A stretch of 64,000 nucleotides of DNA from Roseovarius confluentis (GTDB taxonomy: Bacteria > Pseudomonadota > Alphaproteobacteria > Rhodobacterales > Rhodobacteraceae), in the NCBI RefSeq assembly GCF_002917925.1, contig NZ_PPFE01000015.1, positions 1-64,000 of the forward strand, given 5' to 3'. Positions 34,797 through 43,663 of this stretch are shown one piece after another (the stretch's first letter is position 1; every line of letters starts with the position of its first letter). The position numbers were made by a program, and so were the translations under genes. The notes under the pieces were generated by a model, which was not told the origin of the DNA, made no database searches, and saw only the letters and a program-made list of their open reading frames with translations.

Positions 34797-35581
34797 TCGG
34801 GCCTCCAACGGATCAGGTCGTCTAGAATGGTTTTCAGGTGAGCGCGCAACAGGTCCGCACGCTCAGGCGCATAATCCCATGGCGGGCTTTCGAGCATGTA
34901 GGTGGACTGCGCCAGTTCCATCTGGATCGCGTGCAGTCCCTCGTCCGGCCGGCCGTAGTGCCGCGTTGTCCAGCCCCCCTTGAAACGTCCGTTCAGGATG
35001 GCGCTGTACCCCTCGGCGGCCTCGCACGTGCCGTAAACGCTGTCTTTGATCGACGCCGCGCAGGTCCGGCCTTCATCCGTGCCCACGTTGAAGTCAGGTA
35101 AGACACCCTCGAACAGGAACGGAATTTCCGAGCGGATCGAGTGGCAGTCATAGAGCACCGCGAACCCGTGAATCCCGCGCACGCGCTCCAGCTCCGCCGA
35201 AAGCGCCGCGTGATAAGGCGCATGATACGCCGTTCGCCTCCGCGCGATCTCGGCCGCGTCGGGTTCCGCCCCCTCGCGCCAGATAGGCTGTCCATCAAAG
35301 TCGGTCACCGGACACAGCGACGTGGTGTTCTGACCGGGATAGAGACTCGCGCCCTCCGGGTCGCGGTTCACATCGATGACATAGCGGTGGATGGTCGTGC
35401 GCACCGTGGTCACGTCGCCCACCATCCCGGCGTAAAGCTCGTGAATATGCCAATCCGTATCGGCCAGCTCACGCCCGGTCTCGTTAAATCCTTCCGCGAT
35501 ATCACCGGGAACATCCGTGCCCGTATGGGGCAGGCCCAGAACCAGCGGGCTCTGCCCGCGCGTCACCTCGACAAAACTCAC
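34793..35581 (-). CDS. hutG: N-formylglutamate deformylase
   Basis: A 262-residue zinc amidohydrolase of the HutG/FGase family. 'LPHTGTDVP', 'VIDVNRDPEG', 'LYDCHSIRSEIPFLFEG' and 'NGRFKGGWTTRHYG' are family motifs, the His/Glu/His metal set lying in these. It starts with GTG at 35581, overlapping hutH by 4 bp. It hydrolyses N-formylglutamate to glutamate and formate, closing the five-step pathway started by HutF. Confidence 0.93.
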   Translation of the reverse strand: MSFVEVTRGQSPLVLGLPHTGTDVPGDIAEGFNETGRELADTDWHIHELYAGMVGDVTTVRTTIHRYVIDVNRDPEGASLYPGQNTTSLCPVTDFDGQPIWREGAEPDAAEIARRRTAYHAPYHAALSAELERVRGIHGFAVLYDCHSIRSEIPFLFEGVLPDFNVGTDEGRTCAASIKDSVYGTCEAAEGYSAILNGRFKGGWTTRHYGRPDEGLHAIQMELAQSTYMLESPPWDYAPERADLLRAHLKTILDDLIRWRPE

Positions 35582-37098
35582 AGCCTGACCTCCACGCCCG
35601 TCTCGCGTGCCAGCGCGTCCTCGCGCACCAGCGCTGCGGCTTTTTCCATATCTGGCGCCATCATCCGGTCTTCTTCCAGCCGCGGCACCTCCGCCCGGAT
35701 CGTCGCAATTGCACGCCGCAACGCGTCCGATGTCACCAGCGGCGCGCGCGCCTCGATCCCTTGCGCGGCGCACAGCGCCTCGACACCAAGGATCATCGAC
35801 AGGTTCACATTCATCCGGCGCAGCCGCCGCGCGCCATGAGCGGCCATGCTCACATGATCCTCCTGGTTGGCAGAGGTCGGCGTGCTATCGGTCGAACACG
35901 GGTTCGCCAGATGCTTGTTCTCGCTCATCAGCGCCGCCGTCGTCACCTCGGCGATCATGAAGCCCGAGTTCAGACCCGGCACCGGCGTCAGGAAGGGCGG
36001 CAGGTCATGGCTCAAGGCCGGGTCCACCATCAGCGCCACGCGCCGCTGCGCGATGGCCCCGATTTCCGACAGCGCCAACGCGATCTGGTCGGCGGCAAAG
36101 GCCACCGGCTCGGCATGGAAATTCCCGCCCGAGACGATCCCGGCCTCGATCACCAGCGGATTATCCGTGACGGCATTCGCCTCGATCTCCAGCGTTTTCG
36201 CGGCAAAGCGCAACAGGTCCAGCGCCGCCCCCGCCACCTGCGGCTGGCAGCGGATGCAATACGGATCCTGCACGCGGCTGTCGCCTTCGCGGTGGCTTTC
36301 GCGGATCTCGCTGCCCGCCATCAGGGCCGACATGGCCGTGGCCACGTCGATCTGCCCCGCATGGCCGCGCAGGGTGTGGATCTCTGGCTGCAATGGCTGG
36401 GTCGAGCCCATGATGGCATCCGTCGAAAGTGCCGAGGTCACGATCGACGCCCTGAGTGCGCGGACGCCGTCGAACAACGCCGCCAATGCGCAGGCGGTCG
36501 AAAACTGAGTGCCGTTGATCAGGGCCAGCCCCTCCTTGGCCCCCAGCACCACGGGCTTCAGCCCGGCCGTCTTCAGCGCCTCGCCGGCGGGCATCCGCAC
36601 ACCGTCCAGCAACGCCTCGCCTTCACCGATCATCGTGGCGGCCATATGCGCCAGCGGCGCAAGGTCGCCTGACGCGCCAACCGATCCTTGCGACGGGATC
36701 ACCGGAACCACGCCGTTCGCCAGCATTCCCTCGATCAGCGCACAGATCTCCCACCGCACGCCCGAGGCGCCACGCCCCAGCGACAAGAGCTTCAGCGCCA
36801 TCATCAGGCGCGTGGTCTCGGCTTCCATAACCTCGCCTACACCGCAGCAATGGCTGAGGATCAGGTTGCGCTGCAACGTTTCCACATCCTCGGGCGGAAT
36901 GCGCACCGAGGCCAGCTTGCCAAAGCCGGTGTTCACCCCGTAAACCGGCACGTCGCCCCGCGCCGCCTCGGCGACCTTTTCCGCCGCCGCCTCGATTGCC
37001 GCCCGCGCGTCCGGCACCAGCGTCGCCGCCACACCCTCGCGCCACACCCGCTCCAGCGTCTCCAGCCGGGTCTCTCCCGGCACCAGCGTCAGGGTCAT
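35578..37098 (-). CDS. hutH: histidine ammonia-lyase
   Basis: A 506-residue aromatic-amino-acid lyase. The MIO cofactor triad Ala142-Ser143-Gly144 sits in 'GSVGASGDLAPLAH'; 'PVYGVNTGFGKLA' is the mobile tyrosine loop (Tyr53). It deaminates histidine to urocanate. ATG at 37098 overlaps the hutI stop by 4 bp. Confidence 0.97.
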   Translation of the reverse strand: MTLTLVPGETRLETLERVWREGVAATLVPDARAAIEAAAEKVAEAARGDVPVYGVNTGFGKLASVRIPPEDVETLQRNLILSHCCGVGEVMEAETTRLMMALKLLSLGRGASGVRWEICALIEGMLANGVVPVIPSQGSVGASGDLAPLAHMAATMIGEGEALLDGVRMPAGEALKTAGLKPVVLGAKEGLALINGTQFSTACALAALFDGVRALRASIVTSALSTDAIMGSTQPLQPEIHTLRGHAGQIDVATAMSALMAGSEIRESHREGDSRVQDPYCIRCQPQVAGAALDLLRFAAKTLEIEANAVTDNPLVIEAGIVSGGNFHAEPVAFAADQIALALSEIGAIAQRRVALMVDPALSHDLPPFLTPVPGLNSGFMIAEVTTAALMSENKHLANPCSTDSTPTSANQEDHVSMAAHGARRLRRMNVNLSMILGVEALCAAQGIEARAPLVTSDALRRAIATIRAEVPRLEEDRMMAPDMEKAAALVREDALARETGVEVRL

Positions 37099-38297
37099 GC
37101 TCGGCCTCCGAATATTCGTTTGTGCAGTGGATTCACCCCGATGCGATAGCTCAGCTCCGCCGGTTCCTCGACATCCCAGATGGCCAGGTCCGCCCGCATC
37201 CCCGGCGCGATCTCGCCCCGGTCATACAGCCCCAGCGCCTGCGCGGCATGGTGCGTCGTGCCCGCCAGCGCCTCGGCCGGGGTCAGGCCGAACAGCGTGC
37301 AAGCCATGTTCATCGCCAGCAGGACCGAGCCCATCGGCGACGACCCGGGGTTCCAATCCGTCGCCACCGCCATCGGCACGCCCTGCGCGCGGAACGCCGC
37401 AACCGGCGGCTTTTGCGTCTCGTGCAGCGTGTAGAATGCCCCGGGCAGCAAGACCGCCACGCTGCCCCCTTCGGCCAACGCCTTGGCGTCGGCCCCGCTC
37501 GCATATTCCACATGATCCGCCGACAGCGCGCCGCGCTCCGCCGCCAGCTTCGTCCCGCCGATATTGCTCAACTGCTCGGCATGAAGCTTGACCGGCAGGC
37601 CCAGCGCCGCGGCCTTGTCGAACACCCGCGCAATCTGGGCGGTGTCAAAGGCGATCCCCTCGCAAAACCCGTCCACGGCATCGACCAGCCCCTGGGCATG
37701 GGCCGCCTCCAGCGCGGGCAGGCAAACCTCGTCGATATAACTGTCCGCATCCGCGCCCTTGGGCACCGCGTGCGCGCCCAGGAACGAGGTCACCACCCGC
37801 ACCGGACGTGCCTCGCCCACCGCGCGCGCCACGCGCAACATCTTGAGTTCCGTTTCGATATCAAGACCATAGCCCGACTTGATCTCGATCGTCGTCACCC
37901 CTTCTGCGATCAGCGCATCCGCGCGGCGCAGCGCCTGCGCAAGCAGCAGGCTTTCGTCCGCCTCCCGCGTCGCCGTCACGGTCGAAACGATCCCGCCCCC
38001 GGCGCGCGCCACCTCTTCATAGCTCGCCCCCTCGAGCCGCATCTCGAATTCCCGCGCGCGGTTGCCGCCATGCACGATATGCGTGTGACAGTCGATCAGA
38101 CCCGGCGTCAGCAACCGACCTTCGGCGTCGATCACCTGTGCATCCTTCGGAAGCTCTTCCAAGTCGGCCATCGGGCCGACCCAGTCGATCCGCTCACCCT
38201 GCACCCGCAGCGCCGCATCACGCCGCAGGCCATAGCCGTCCTCCGACGCATTCATGCAGGCAATCGTGGCGTTGGTGATCGTCAGGTGATCGGGCAT
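37095..38297 (-). CDS. hutI: imidazolonepropionase
   Basis: A 400-residue amidohydrolase with 'GLIDCHTHIVHGGNRAREFE' (metal His71 and His73) and 'EIKSGYGLD'. It opens the imidazolone ring to formiminoglutamate. 'AAGGAAAGTACGA' stands before the ATG at 38297. It is the first gene of the minus-strand hut operon, facing the hutFC operon across a 72-bp promoter region. Confidence 0.96.
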   Translation of the reverse strand: MPDHLTITNATIACMNASEDGYGLRRDAALRVQGERIDWVGPMADLEELPKDAQVIDAEGRLLTPGLIDCHTHIVHGGNRAREFEMRLEGASYEEVARAGGGIVSTVTATREADESLLLAQALRRADALIAEGVTTIEIKSGYGLDIETELKMLRVARAVGEARPVRVVTSFLGAHAVPKGADADSYIDEVCLPALEAAHAQGLVDAVDGFCEGIAFDTAQIARVFDKAAALGLPVKLHAEQLSNIGGTKLAAERGALSADHVEYASGADAKALAEGGSVAVLLPGAFYTLHETQKPPVAAFRAQGVPMAVATDWNPGSSPMGSVLLAMNMACTLFGLTPAEALAGTTHHAAQALGLYDRGEIAPGMRADLAIWDVEEPAELSYRIGVNPLHKRIFGGRA

Positions 38298-38332
38298 TCG
38301 TACTTTCCTTGCAATGTGGCCGACATAACGTT

Positions 38333-38350
38333 AATATGTATGTACATATT
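38333..38350. promoter_or_regulatory. candidate HutC operator between hutI and hutF
   Basis: AATATGTATGTACATATT, with ATGTACAT core, in the divergent hut promoter region. Inner bases TATGTACATA are a perfect 10-bp palindrome. The GT...AC form fits operators of GntR/HutC-type regulators, and hutC is the second gene of the facing operon. It is 20 bp before the hutF GTG start, so binding would block both promoters. Confidence 0.65.
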
Positions 38351-38369
38351 TTGTCAACGGAGATCGCCC

Positions 38370-39734
38370 GTGCAGGAAATCCAGTCTCGCCAGACCCTTA
38401 CTCCGGATGGCTGGGTCAGCGACCTTTGCCTCACCATCGAGCAGGGACGCATCACGCGAATCTCCCGCACGCCTTCGCCGGACGCACAGTGCGTCGACCT
38501 GCTGCTGCCTGCCCCGGTCAACCTGCACAGCCACGCCTTTCAACGCGCCATGGCCGGACTGACCGAAACCCGCGGCCCCGACCCGCGCGACAGTTTCTGG
38601 ACATGGCGGAAACTGATGTACCGTTTCCTCGACCGCCTCACGCCCGACCACGTGCAGGCCATCGCGGAACTTGTATTCATGGAAATGCTCGAGGCCGGTT
38701 ACGGCGCGGTGGCCGAATTCCACTACCTGCACCACGATATCGGCGGCGCCCCCTATACCGACCTGGCCGAAATGGCCGGGCGTATCACCCAGGCGGCGCA
38801 GGATACCGGCATCGGCCTCACCCTCCTGCCCGTGCACTACATGCAAGGCGGCTGCGACGGGCGCGCGCTCGAAGGCGGCCAGCGCCGCTTCGGCAGCGAC
38901 CTCGACCTTTTCGCGCGGCTGCACGCCGACAGTGCCGCATTGGTGGCCAACGGGCCGGACGATTTCGCCATCGGCGTCGCGCCCCATTCCCTGCGCGCCG
39001 TCCCGCCCGAGGCGCTGGCCCAGGCGCAGTCCATCTGCCCCGATGGCCCGATCCACATGCACCTTGCCGAACAGGTGGCCGAGGTCGAGGAGGTCGAGGC
39101 CCATCACGGCGCCCGCCCGGTCGAATGGCTGCTCGACACAGCCCCGATCGACGACAAATGGTGCCTGATCCACTGCACCCAGATGACCGACGCCGAAACC
39201 CGCGCCCTAGCGCAAACCGGCGCCGTGGCCGGGCTCTGCCCCATCACCGAATCCAGTCTCGGCGACGGTATCTTCAACGGCACCGCATATCGCGACGCTG
39301 GCGGAAGGTTCGGCATCGGCTCGGATTCCAACATCCACATCGCCCTGTGGGAGGAACTGGCCACGCTCGACTATTCCCAACGCCTGCGCGACCGCAGCCG
39401 CGCGGCGATGGCCACGGCGGACCACTCCACCGGCCGCGTGCTTTTCGACGCGGCCACCCGCGCCGGGGCACAGGCGGCCGGCCGCGCCTCGGGCCAGGTC
39501 GCCGAGGGCCAGCTGGCCGATCTCATCGCGGTCTCCACCGACAACGAGTTCCTCTGCAACCGTACCGGCGACGTGGTTCTCGACAGCCTGATCTTCTCCG
39601 GGCGCGGGCGCGCTTGCGTCACAGATGTCTGGAGCGCGGGCCGTCACATGGTCAAGGACGGCCGCCACGCCGACCGCGACCGCATCACGCGGGCTTTCCT
39701 CGACGTCGTCACCACGCTGGGACAGGACATATGA
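38370..39734 (+). CDS. hutF: formimidoylglutamate deiminase
   Basis: A 454-residue amidohydrolase with 'VNLHSHAFQRAMAG' (metal His53 and His55), 'HMHLAEQVAEVEE' and 'GIGSDSNIHIALWEEL'. It deaminates formiminoglutamate to N-formylglutamate, which HutG then cleaves. The start is GTG at 38370 after 'CGGAGA'; the open frame continues upstream to 36996 antisense to hutI, with no sense. It is the first gene of hutFC, overlapping hutC by 4 bp. Confidence 0.95.
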   Translation: MQEIQSRQTLTPDGWVSDLCLTIEQGRITRISRTPSPDAQCVDLLLPAPVNLHSHAFQRAMAGLTETRGPDPRDSFWTWRKLMYRFLDRLTPDHVQAIAELVFMEMLEAGYGAVAEFHYLHHDIGGAPYTDLAEMAGRITQAAQDTGIGLTLLPVHYMQGGCDGRALEGGQRRFGSDLDLFARLHADSAALVANGPDDFAIGVAPHSLRAVPPEALAQAQSICPDGPIHMHLAEQVAEVEEVEAHHGARPVEWLLDTAPIDDKWCLIHCTQMTDAETRALAQTGAVAGLCPITESSLGDGIFNGTAYRDAGGRFGIGSDSNIHIALWEELATLDYSQRLRDRSRAAMATADHSTGRVLFDAATRAGAQAAGRASGQVAEGQLADLIAVSTDNEFLCNRTGDVVLDSLIFSGRGRACVTDVWSAGRHMVKDGRHADRDRITRAFLDVVTTLGQDI

Positions 39735-40432
39735 CCTCCGACTCCCGCCTGTCGTGGAAGGATGTGCGCGACCGTATCCACGAACAGATCCTCACCGGTC
39801 GCTACGGCCCCGGAGACCGCCTGCCCCGCGACGCCGACATCGCCGAAGACCTCAGCTGCGCCCGCTCCACGGTCCAGCGTGCCATGCAGGATCTTTCAGA
39901 CAGCGGTCTCGTTGAGCGCCGCCGCAAGGGCGGTACGCGGGTCAGGGCCGAACCCGTCACCCGCGCCACGCTCGACATTCCCATCACACGGCGCGAGGTG
40001 GAACAACGTGGCGCGCGCTATGACTATCAGCTGATCAGCCGCCGCACCGCGCCGGCACCACGCGGCGTTCTCGCCGCCTTCGGGCTCAGCAGGTCCCGCC
40101 CGATGCTTCGCGTCGAGGCGCTGCACCTTTCCGACGGACGCCCCTATATTTTCGAGGATCGCTGGATCTGCCCCGAAACCTCGCCCGAGGTGCGCGACCT
40201 CGATTTCACCGGGCAGAGCGCGAATGAATGGCTCGTTCTGAACAAGCCCTACACCCGCCTGGACCTGCGATTCTACGCCATCTCGGCCAATCCCCGTCAG
40301 GCCGACCTGCTGGACACCGAGCCGGGCGCGGCGCTCCTGGTCATCGAACGCACCACCTGGGTCGACGAGGCCCCGATCACCACGGTCAAGGCGATCACCA
40401 CCCCCGGCTACCAGCTTCTGACAGGCACCTGA
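39731..40432 (+). CDS. hutC: histidine utilisation repressor HutC (GntR/UTRA)
   Basis: A 233-residue regulator: winged HTH 'WKDVRDRIHEQILTGRYGPGDRLPRDADIAEDL' region then 'ARSTVQRAMQDLSDSGLVERRRKGGTRV', and a UTRA ligand-binding domain ('PYIFEDRWICPETSP', 'ALLVIERTTWVDEAPITTVKAI'). Urocanate is the classical inducer of HutC. ATG at 39731 overlaps hutF as ATGA. It most likely binds the palindrome at 38333. Confidence 0.93.
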   Translation: MTSDSRLSWKDVRDRIHEQILTGRYGPGDRLPRDADIAEDLSCARSTVQRAMQDLSDSGLVERRRKGGTRVRAEPVTRATLDIPITRREVEQRGARYDYQLISRRTAPAPRGVLAAFGLSRSRPMLRVEALHLSDGRPYIFEDRWICPETSPEVRDLDFTGQSANEWLVLNKPYTRLDLRFYAISANPRQADLLDTEPGAALLVIERTTWVDEAPITTVKAITTPGYQLLTGT

Positions 40433-40438
40433 TCCGGG

Positions 40439-41518
40439 CTACAGGCACTCCGCCAGGGCCGTCGCAAGGTTGCGCAAAAGCTGCGGATAAAGCCCGGCGC
40501 CGGGCTCCAGATCCGACCCCATCGGGTCCATCACGCCGGTTTTGACATCGGCCCCGTCCGTAACGGCGGCCACGATACCCGGATCGAACTGGGGCTCAGA
40601 CATCACGCAGGTCACCCCTTGCGCGCTCACCCGCTCCTGGATTTCCGCAACCCGCGCCGGGCTGGGATCGGACGCGTCGGAGACCGAGATTGCCCCCGAG
40701 GCCGGAAAATCGAACGCCGACTCGAAATACTGGTAGGCATCGTGGAAGACGATAAAGTTGCCTTCCCGCGCCGGCTCCAGAATGCCGTCGATCTCGGCCC
40801 TGAGGCTGGCAATCTCCTCGCGTCCCTCCGCGGCATTGGCGAAGTAGGCGCCGGCATTGTCCGGATCGGCCGACGACAGCGCCGCGGCAATCGCGTTCAA
40901 CCAGGTCTCCGCGTTGTCGGGCGACAGCCACGCGTGCGGGTCCTGATGCCCATGATCGTGCCCGTGGCCGGCGTGGTCCTCTTCGTGCGTTTCGTGACCT
41001 TCATGATCCGCGTGGTCATGGTCGGCGTGGTCGTGATCTGCATGTTCATCGTCATCATGGTCACTATGCGCATGGTCGTCATGATCATCCGCATGCTCCT
41101 CATGATCCGCGTGATCATCATGACCGTCGTCCCCGTGCCCGCCGTGATCATGCGCCTCGAACAGCGCGTTTTCCCGGATCGGCAACGCGACCGTGCCATC
41201 GGCCTCCATCAGCCCCACCACCTGCGCCTCGCCCGACAGCGTGCCCAGCGCATCCTCCAGCCAGGGCGTCAGGTCCGGGCCGATCCAGAACACCAGGTCC
41301 GCGTCCTGCATCGCCGCCGCTTCCGAGGGGCGCAGGCTGTACTCATGCGGGCTGGCGCCCGGCGCCACGATCAGCGCGGGCGCGCCCACCCCGTCCATCA
41401 CACGCGCCACCAGCGAATGCACCGGCGCGATGTCCACCGCCACCTGCGGCACCTCTGCCAAGGCCGGTCCGGCCAGGATGGTGGACGCGAGAAAACATGG
41501 AACAAGGTTTCTGGACAT
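40439..41518 (-). CDS. znuA: zinc ABC transporter substrate-binding protein with His-rich loop
   Basis: A 359-residue cluster A-I metal binder. A signal peptide ends 'AGPALAEV'. Zn ligand motifs: His in 'PGASPHEYSLRPS', 'DPHAWLSPDNAETW' and 'FHDAYQYFE'. Between residues ~122 and ~195 a very long His/Asp-rich loop (repeats of HDD, HAD, HDH) is inserted, as in ZnuA but unusually extended; the DNA at about 40945-41155 looks like an imperfect repeat of CATGATC-type units. ATG at 41518, preceded by 'AGAGGTCACCC'. Divergent from zur-znuCB. Confidence 0.95.
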   Translation of the reverse strand: MSRNLVPCFLASTILAGPALAEVPQVAVDIAPVHSLVARVMDGVGAPALIVAPGASPHEYSLRPSEAAAMQDADLVFWIGPDLTPWLEDALGTLSGEAQVVGLMEADGTVALPIRENALFEAHDHGGHGDDGHDDHADHEEHADDHDDHAHSDHDDDEHADHDHADHDHADHEGHETHEEDHAGHGHDHGHQDPHAWLSPDNAETWLNAIAAALSSADPDNAGAYFANAAEGREEIASLRAEIDGILEPAREGNFIVFHDAYQYFESAFDFPASGAISVSDASDPSPARVAEIQERVSAQGVTCVMSEPQFDPGIVAAVTDGADVKTGVMDPMGSDLEPGAGLYPQLLRNLATALAECL

Positions 41519-41530
41519 GGGTGACCTCTT

Positions 41531-41548
41531 GTGATTATATAACATTCC
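41531..41548. promoter_or_regulatory. Zur-like box near the znuA start
   Basis: GTGATTATATAACATTCC; the other strand reads GGAATGTTATATAATCAC, matching the alphaproteobacterial Zur palindrome (AATGTTATA-n-TATAACATT) in one half and weakly in the other. It lies 13 bp upstream of znuA. Confidence 0.7.
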
Positions 41549-41563
41549 ACAACGGATACACGA

Positions 41564-41582
41564 ACTGTTATAATATGACAAG
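41564..41582. promoter_or_regulatory. Zur-like box overlapping the zur start codon
   Basis: ACTGTTATAATATGACAAG contains GTTATAATATGAC, one mismatch from the palindrome core GTTATANTATAAC. The zur ATG (41575-41577) lies inside it, so Zur would shut off its own gene and znuCB. Confidence 0.7.
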
Positions 41583-42093
41583 CACCTCCCGACCAGAAGA
41601 TGAGCATCCGACCGATCCGGTCGGCTTCGAGTCGCATGACCACGCCAGTTGCATCGCCGCCGCCATTGCCGAGGCCGAGGCGCATTGCGCCCGCGAAGGC
41701 CTACGCTTCACGCCCGTCCGGCGCAAGGCGTTGGAAATCCTGCTGCGCGAACATCGCGCCCTGGGCGCCTACGAGATGCTCGACGCCCTGCGCGAGGCCG
41801 GGTTCGGCTCGCAGCCGCCCGTCGCCTACCGCGCGCTGGAGTTCCTCGTCGGCAACGGCTTTGCCCACAAGATCGAGCGGCTCAACGCCTTCATCGCCTG
41901 CGCCCATCCCGGCGCGCATCACTCGCCCGCCTTCATGATCTGCCGCGCCTGCGATTCGGTCGCCGAGGCACAGGCAACACCCGCCCGAGGCGCCCTTGGC
42001 GCGGCCGCCCGCGCCGCCGGTTTCCAGATCGAACGTACCGTCGTCGAGGCCGAGGGCCTCTGCCCCACCTGCTCGGACAAGGCCGACACATGA
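41575..42093 (+). CDS. zur: zinc uptake regulator Zur (Fur family)
   Basis: A 172-residue Fur-family repressor: 'GLRFTPVRRKALEILLREHRALGAYEMLDAL' winged helix, then 'FACAHPGAHHSPAFMICRACDSV'-type metal region (Cys-x2-Cys) and a C-terminal 'LCPTCSDK' second Cys pair for structural zinc. ATG at 41575; the frame is open to 41497 but that lies in the znuA promoter. Overlaps znuC as ATGA. It represses zinc uptake when zinc is sufficient. Confidence 0.93.
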   Translation: MTSTSRPEDEHPTDPVGFESHDHASCIAAAIAEAEAHCAREGLRFTPVRRKALEILLREHRALGAYEMLDALREAGFGSQPPVAYRALEFLVGNGFAHKIERLNAFIACAHPGAHHSPAFMICRACDSVAEAQATPARGALGAAARAAGFQIERTVVEAEGLCPTCSDKADT

Positions 42094-42866
42094 GCCTTGT
42101 CTCGGTCCAGAATATCAGCGTCGGTTACGGCGCCACGCGGGTTTTGCGCGACGTGACCCTCGCGATCGAGGCGGGCGAGATCGTCACCATCGTCGGCCCC
42201 AACGGATCGGGCAAGACGACCTTGCTGCGCGCACTTATCGGCGCGGTCACGCCAAGCGTGGGCCGGATCGACCGTGACGCCGGGCTGCGCATCGGCTACG
42301 TACCGCAAAAGCTACATATCGACCCGACCCTGCCGATGACCGTGTCGCGCTTTCTGCGCCTGCCGGGCGGCGCGACCCCGACCCAGATCGCCGCCGCCCT
42401 CGACCGCGCCGGCGTACCTGACCTGTCGGACCGGCAGATGTCGGGCCTCTCGGGCGGACAGATGCAACGCATCCTGCTGGCCCGCGCCCTGATCGGCCAA
42501 CCCAACCTGCTCCTGCTCGACGAGGCGACGCAAGGCCTCGACCAGCCCGGCTCCGCCGCCTTCTACCGCCAGATCGAAGAGGTCCGCGCCGCGACCGGCT
42601 GCGGCGTGGTCATGATCAGCCACGAATTGCACGTGGTGATGAGCGCGTCCGACCGGGTGATCTGCCTCAACGGCCATGTCTGCTGCGAAGGCACGCCCGA
42701 AATCGTGTCGGCGGCCCCGGAATACCAGGCCCTGTTCGGCACCGGCACCGGGGGCGCGCTGGCGCTCTACCGGCACGACCATGACCACAGCCACGACGCC
42801 ACCTGCGGGCATGATCACGCGCACGACCATTCCCACGACGACACGACGACGAAGGCCGCCGAATGA
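42090..42866 (+). CDS. znuC: zinc ABC transporter ATP-binding protein with His-rich tail
   Basis: A 258-residue ABC ATPase: Walker A 'GPNGSGKTT', Q-loop 'GYVPQKL', signature 'LSGGQMQRILLARALI', Walker B 'LLLLDEATQGLD', 'MISHELH'. After residue ~230 it ends in a His/Asp-rich tail 'RHDHDHSHDATCGHDHAHDH', a likely cytoplasmic zinc-binding extension. ATG at 42090 overlaps zur, and its end overlaps znuB, by 4 bp each. Confidence 0.95.
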   Translation: MSLVSVQNISVGYGATRVLRDVTLAIEAGEIVTIVGPNGSGKTTLLRALIGAVTPSVGRIDRDAGLRIGYVPQKLHIDPTLPMTVSRFLRLPGGATPTQIAAALDRAGVPDLSDRQMSGLSGGQMQRILLARALIGQPNLLLLDEATQGLDQPGSAAFYRQIEEVRAATGCGVVMISHELHVVMSASDRVICLNGHVCCEGTPEIVSAAPEYQALFGTGTGGALALYRHDHDHSHDATCGHDHAHDHSHDDTTTKAAE

Positions 42867-43654
42867 TGCTGGATGATTTCATGACCCGCGCCACGCTGGC
42901 CGGCATCGGCGTGGCCTGCGCCGCCGCCCCCTTGGGCAGCTTCGTCGTCTGGCGGCGCATGGCCTATTTCGGCGACGCCACCGCCCATGCCGCGATCCTT
43001 GGCGTGGCGCTGTCGCTGGCCTTGCAGATCTCGATCTTCGCCGGTGCCGTGGCCGTGGCTCTGGCCATGGCCCTGACCGTGACCCTGTTGACCGGACGCG
43101 GCTATGCGATGGACACGCTCCTGGGCGTGCTGGCGCATTCCGCCCTGGCCTTCGGGCTGGTGGCGGTGTCGTTCCTCTCGGGCATCCGGATCGACCTGAT
43201 GGCTTATCTCTTCGGGGATATCCTCGCGGTCTCACGCGGCGATCTCGCGGTGATCTGGGGCGGCGCGGCGCTGGTGGTCGGCCTGATCGGCTGGCGCTGG
43301 TCGGCGCTGCTGACCTCGACCCTCAGCCAGGACCTGGCCCATGCCAGCGGCATCGACCCGCGCCGCGAACAGCTGATCCTCACGCTGGCCCTCGCCATCA
43401 CCGTGGCCGTCGCCATCAAGGTGGTCGGCGTCCTGCTCATCGCCGCAATGCTGATCATTCCGGCCGCCGCCGCCCGCCCCTTGTCGCGCACGCCTGAGCA
43501 AATGGCCCTCTTCGCCGCGGCCCTCGGTGCGGTTTCGGCCGTGGCGGGGCTGCAATCGGCCTACGTGCTGGATACGCCCGCTGGGCCGTCCATCGTCTGC
43601 GTTGCGGCAATCCTCTTTGCGTTCACCAGCGGACTGCGCGGCCTGCGCGCCTGA
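42863..43654 (+). CDS. znuB: zinc ABC transporter permease
   Basis: A 263-residue ABC-3 family permease with about 8 helices. 'APLGSFVVWRRMAYFGDATAHAAILGVAL' region is the family hallmark, and 'GIRIDLMAYLFGDILAV' and 'ALAITVAVAIKVVGVLLIAAMLIIPAA' are conserved. It forms the zinc channel with ZnuC. Its stop lies 9 bp from the convergent dehydrogenase gene. Confidence 0.95.
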   Translation: MMLDDFMTRATLAGIGVACAAAPLGSFVVWRRMAYFGDATAHAAILGVALSLALQISIFAGAVAVALAMALTVTLLTGRGYAMDTLLGVLAHSALAFGLVAVSFLSGIRIDLMAYLFGDILAVSRGDLAVIWGGAALVVGLIGWRWSALLTSTLSQDLAHASGIDPRREQLILTLALAITVAVAIKVVGVLLIAAMLIIPAAAARPLSRTPEQMALFAAALGAVSAVAGLQSAYVLDTPAGPSIVCVAAILFAFTSGLRGLRA

Positions 43655-43663
43655 TACCGCGTC

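Noticed and set aside
36996..39734. 912-codon frame suggesting a long N-terminal domain on HutF
   Set aside because: The extension is antisense to hutI and crosses the divergent hut promoter; GTG at 38370 with a ribosome-binding site gives normal HutF length.
40945..41155. Tandem-repeat-like or CRISPR-like CATGATC pattern
   Set aside because: Units are irregular and encode the His-rich loop of ZnuA; no constant repeat-spacer period.
40619..41524. 301-codon plus-strand frame opposite znuA with Val/Met/Ile-rich runs
   Set aside because: The hydrophobic look comes from reading the His/Asp-codon repeat of znuA on the other strand.
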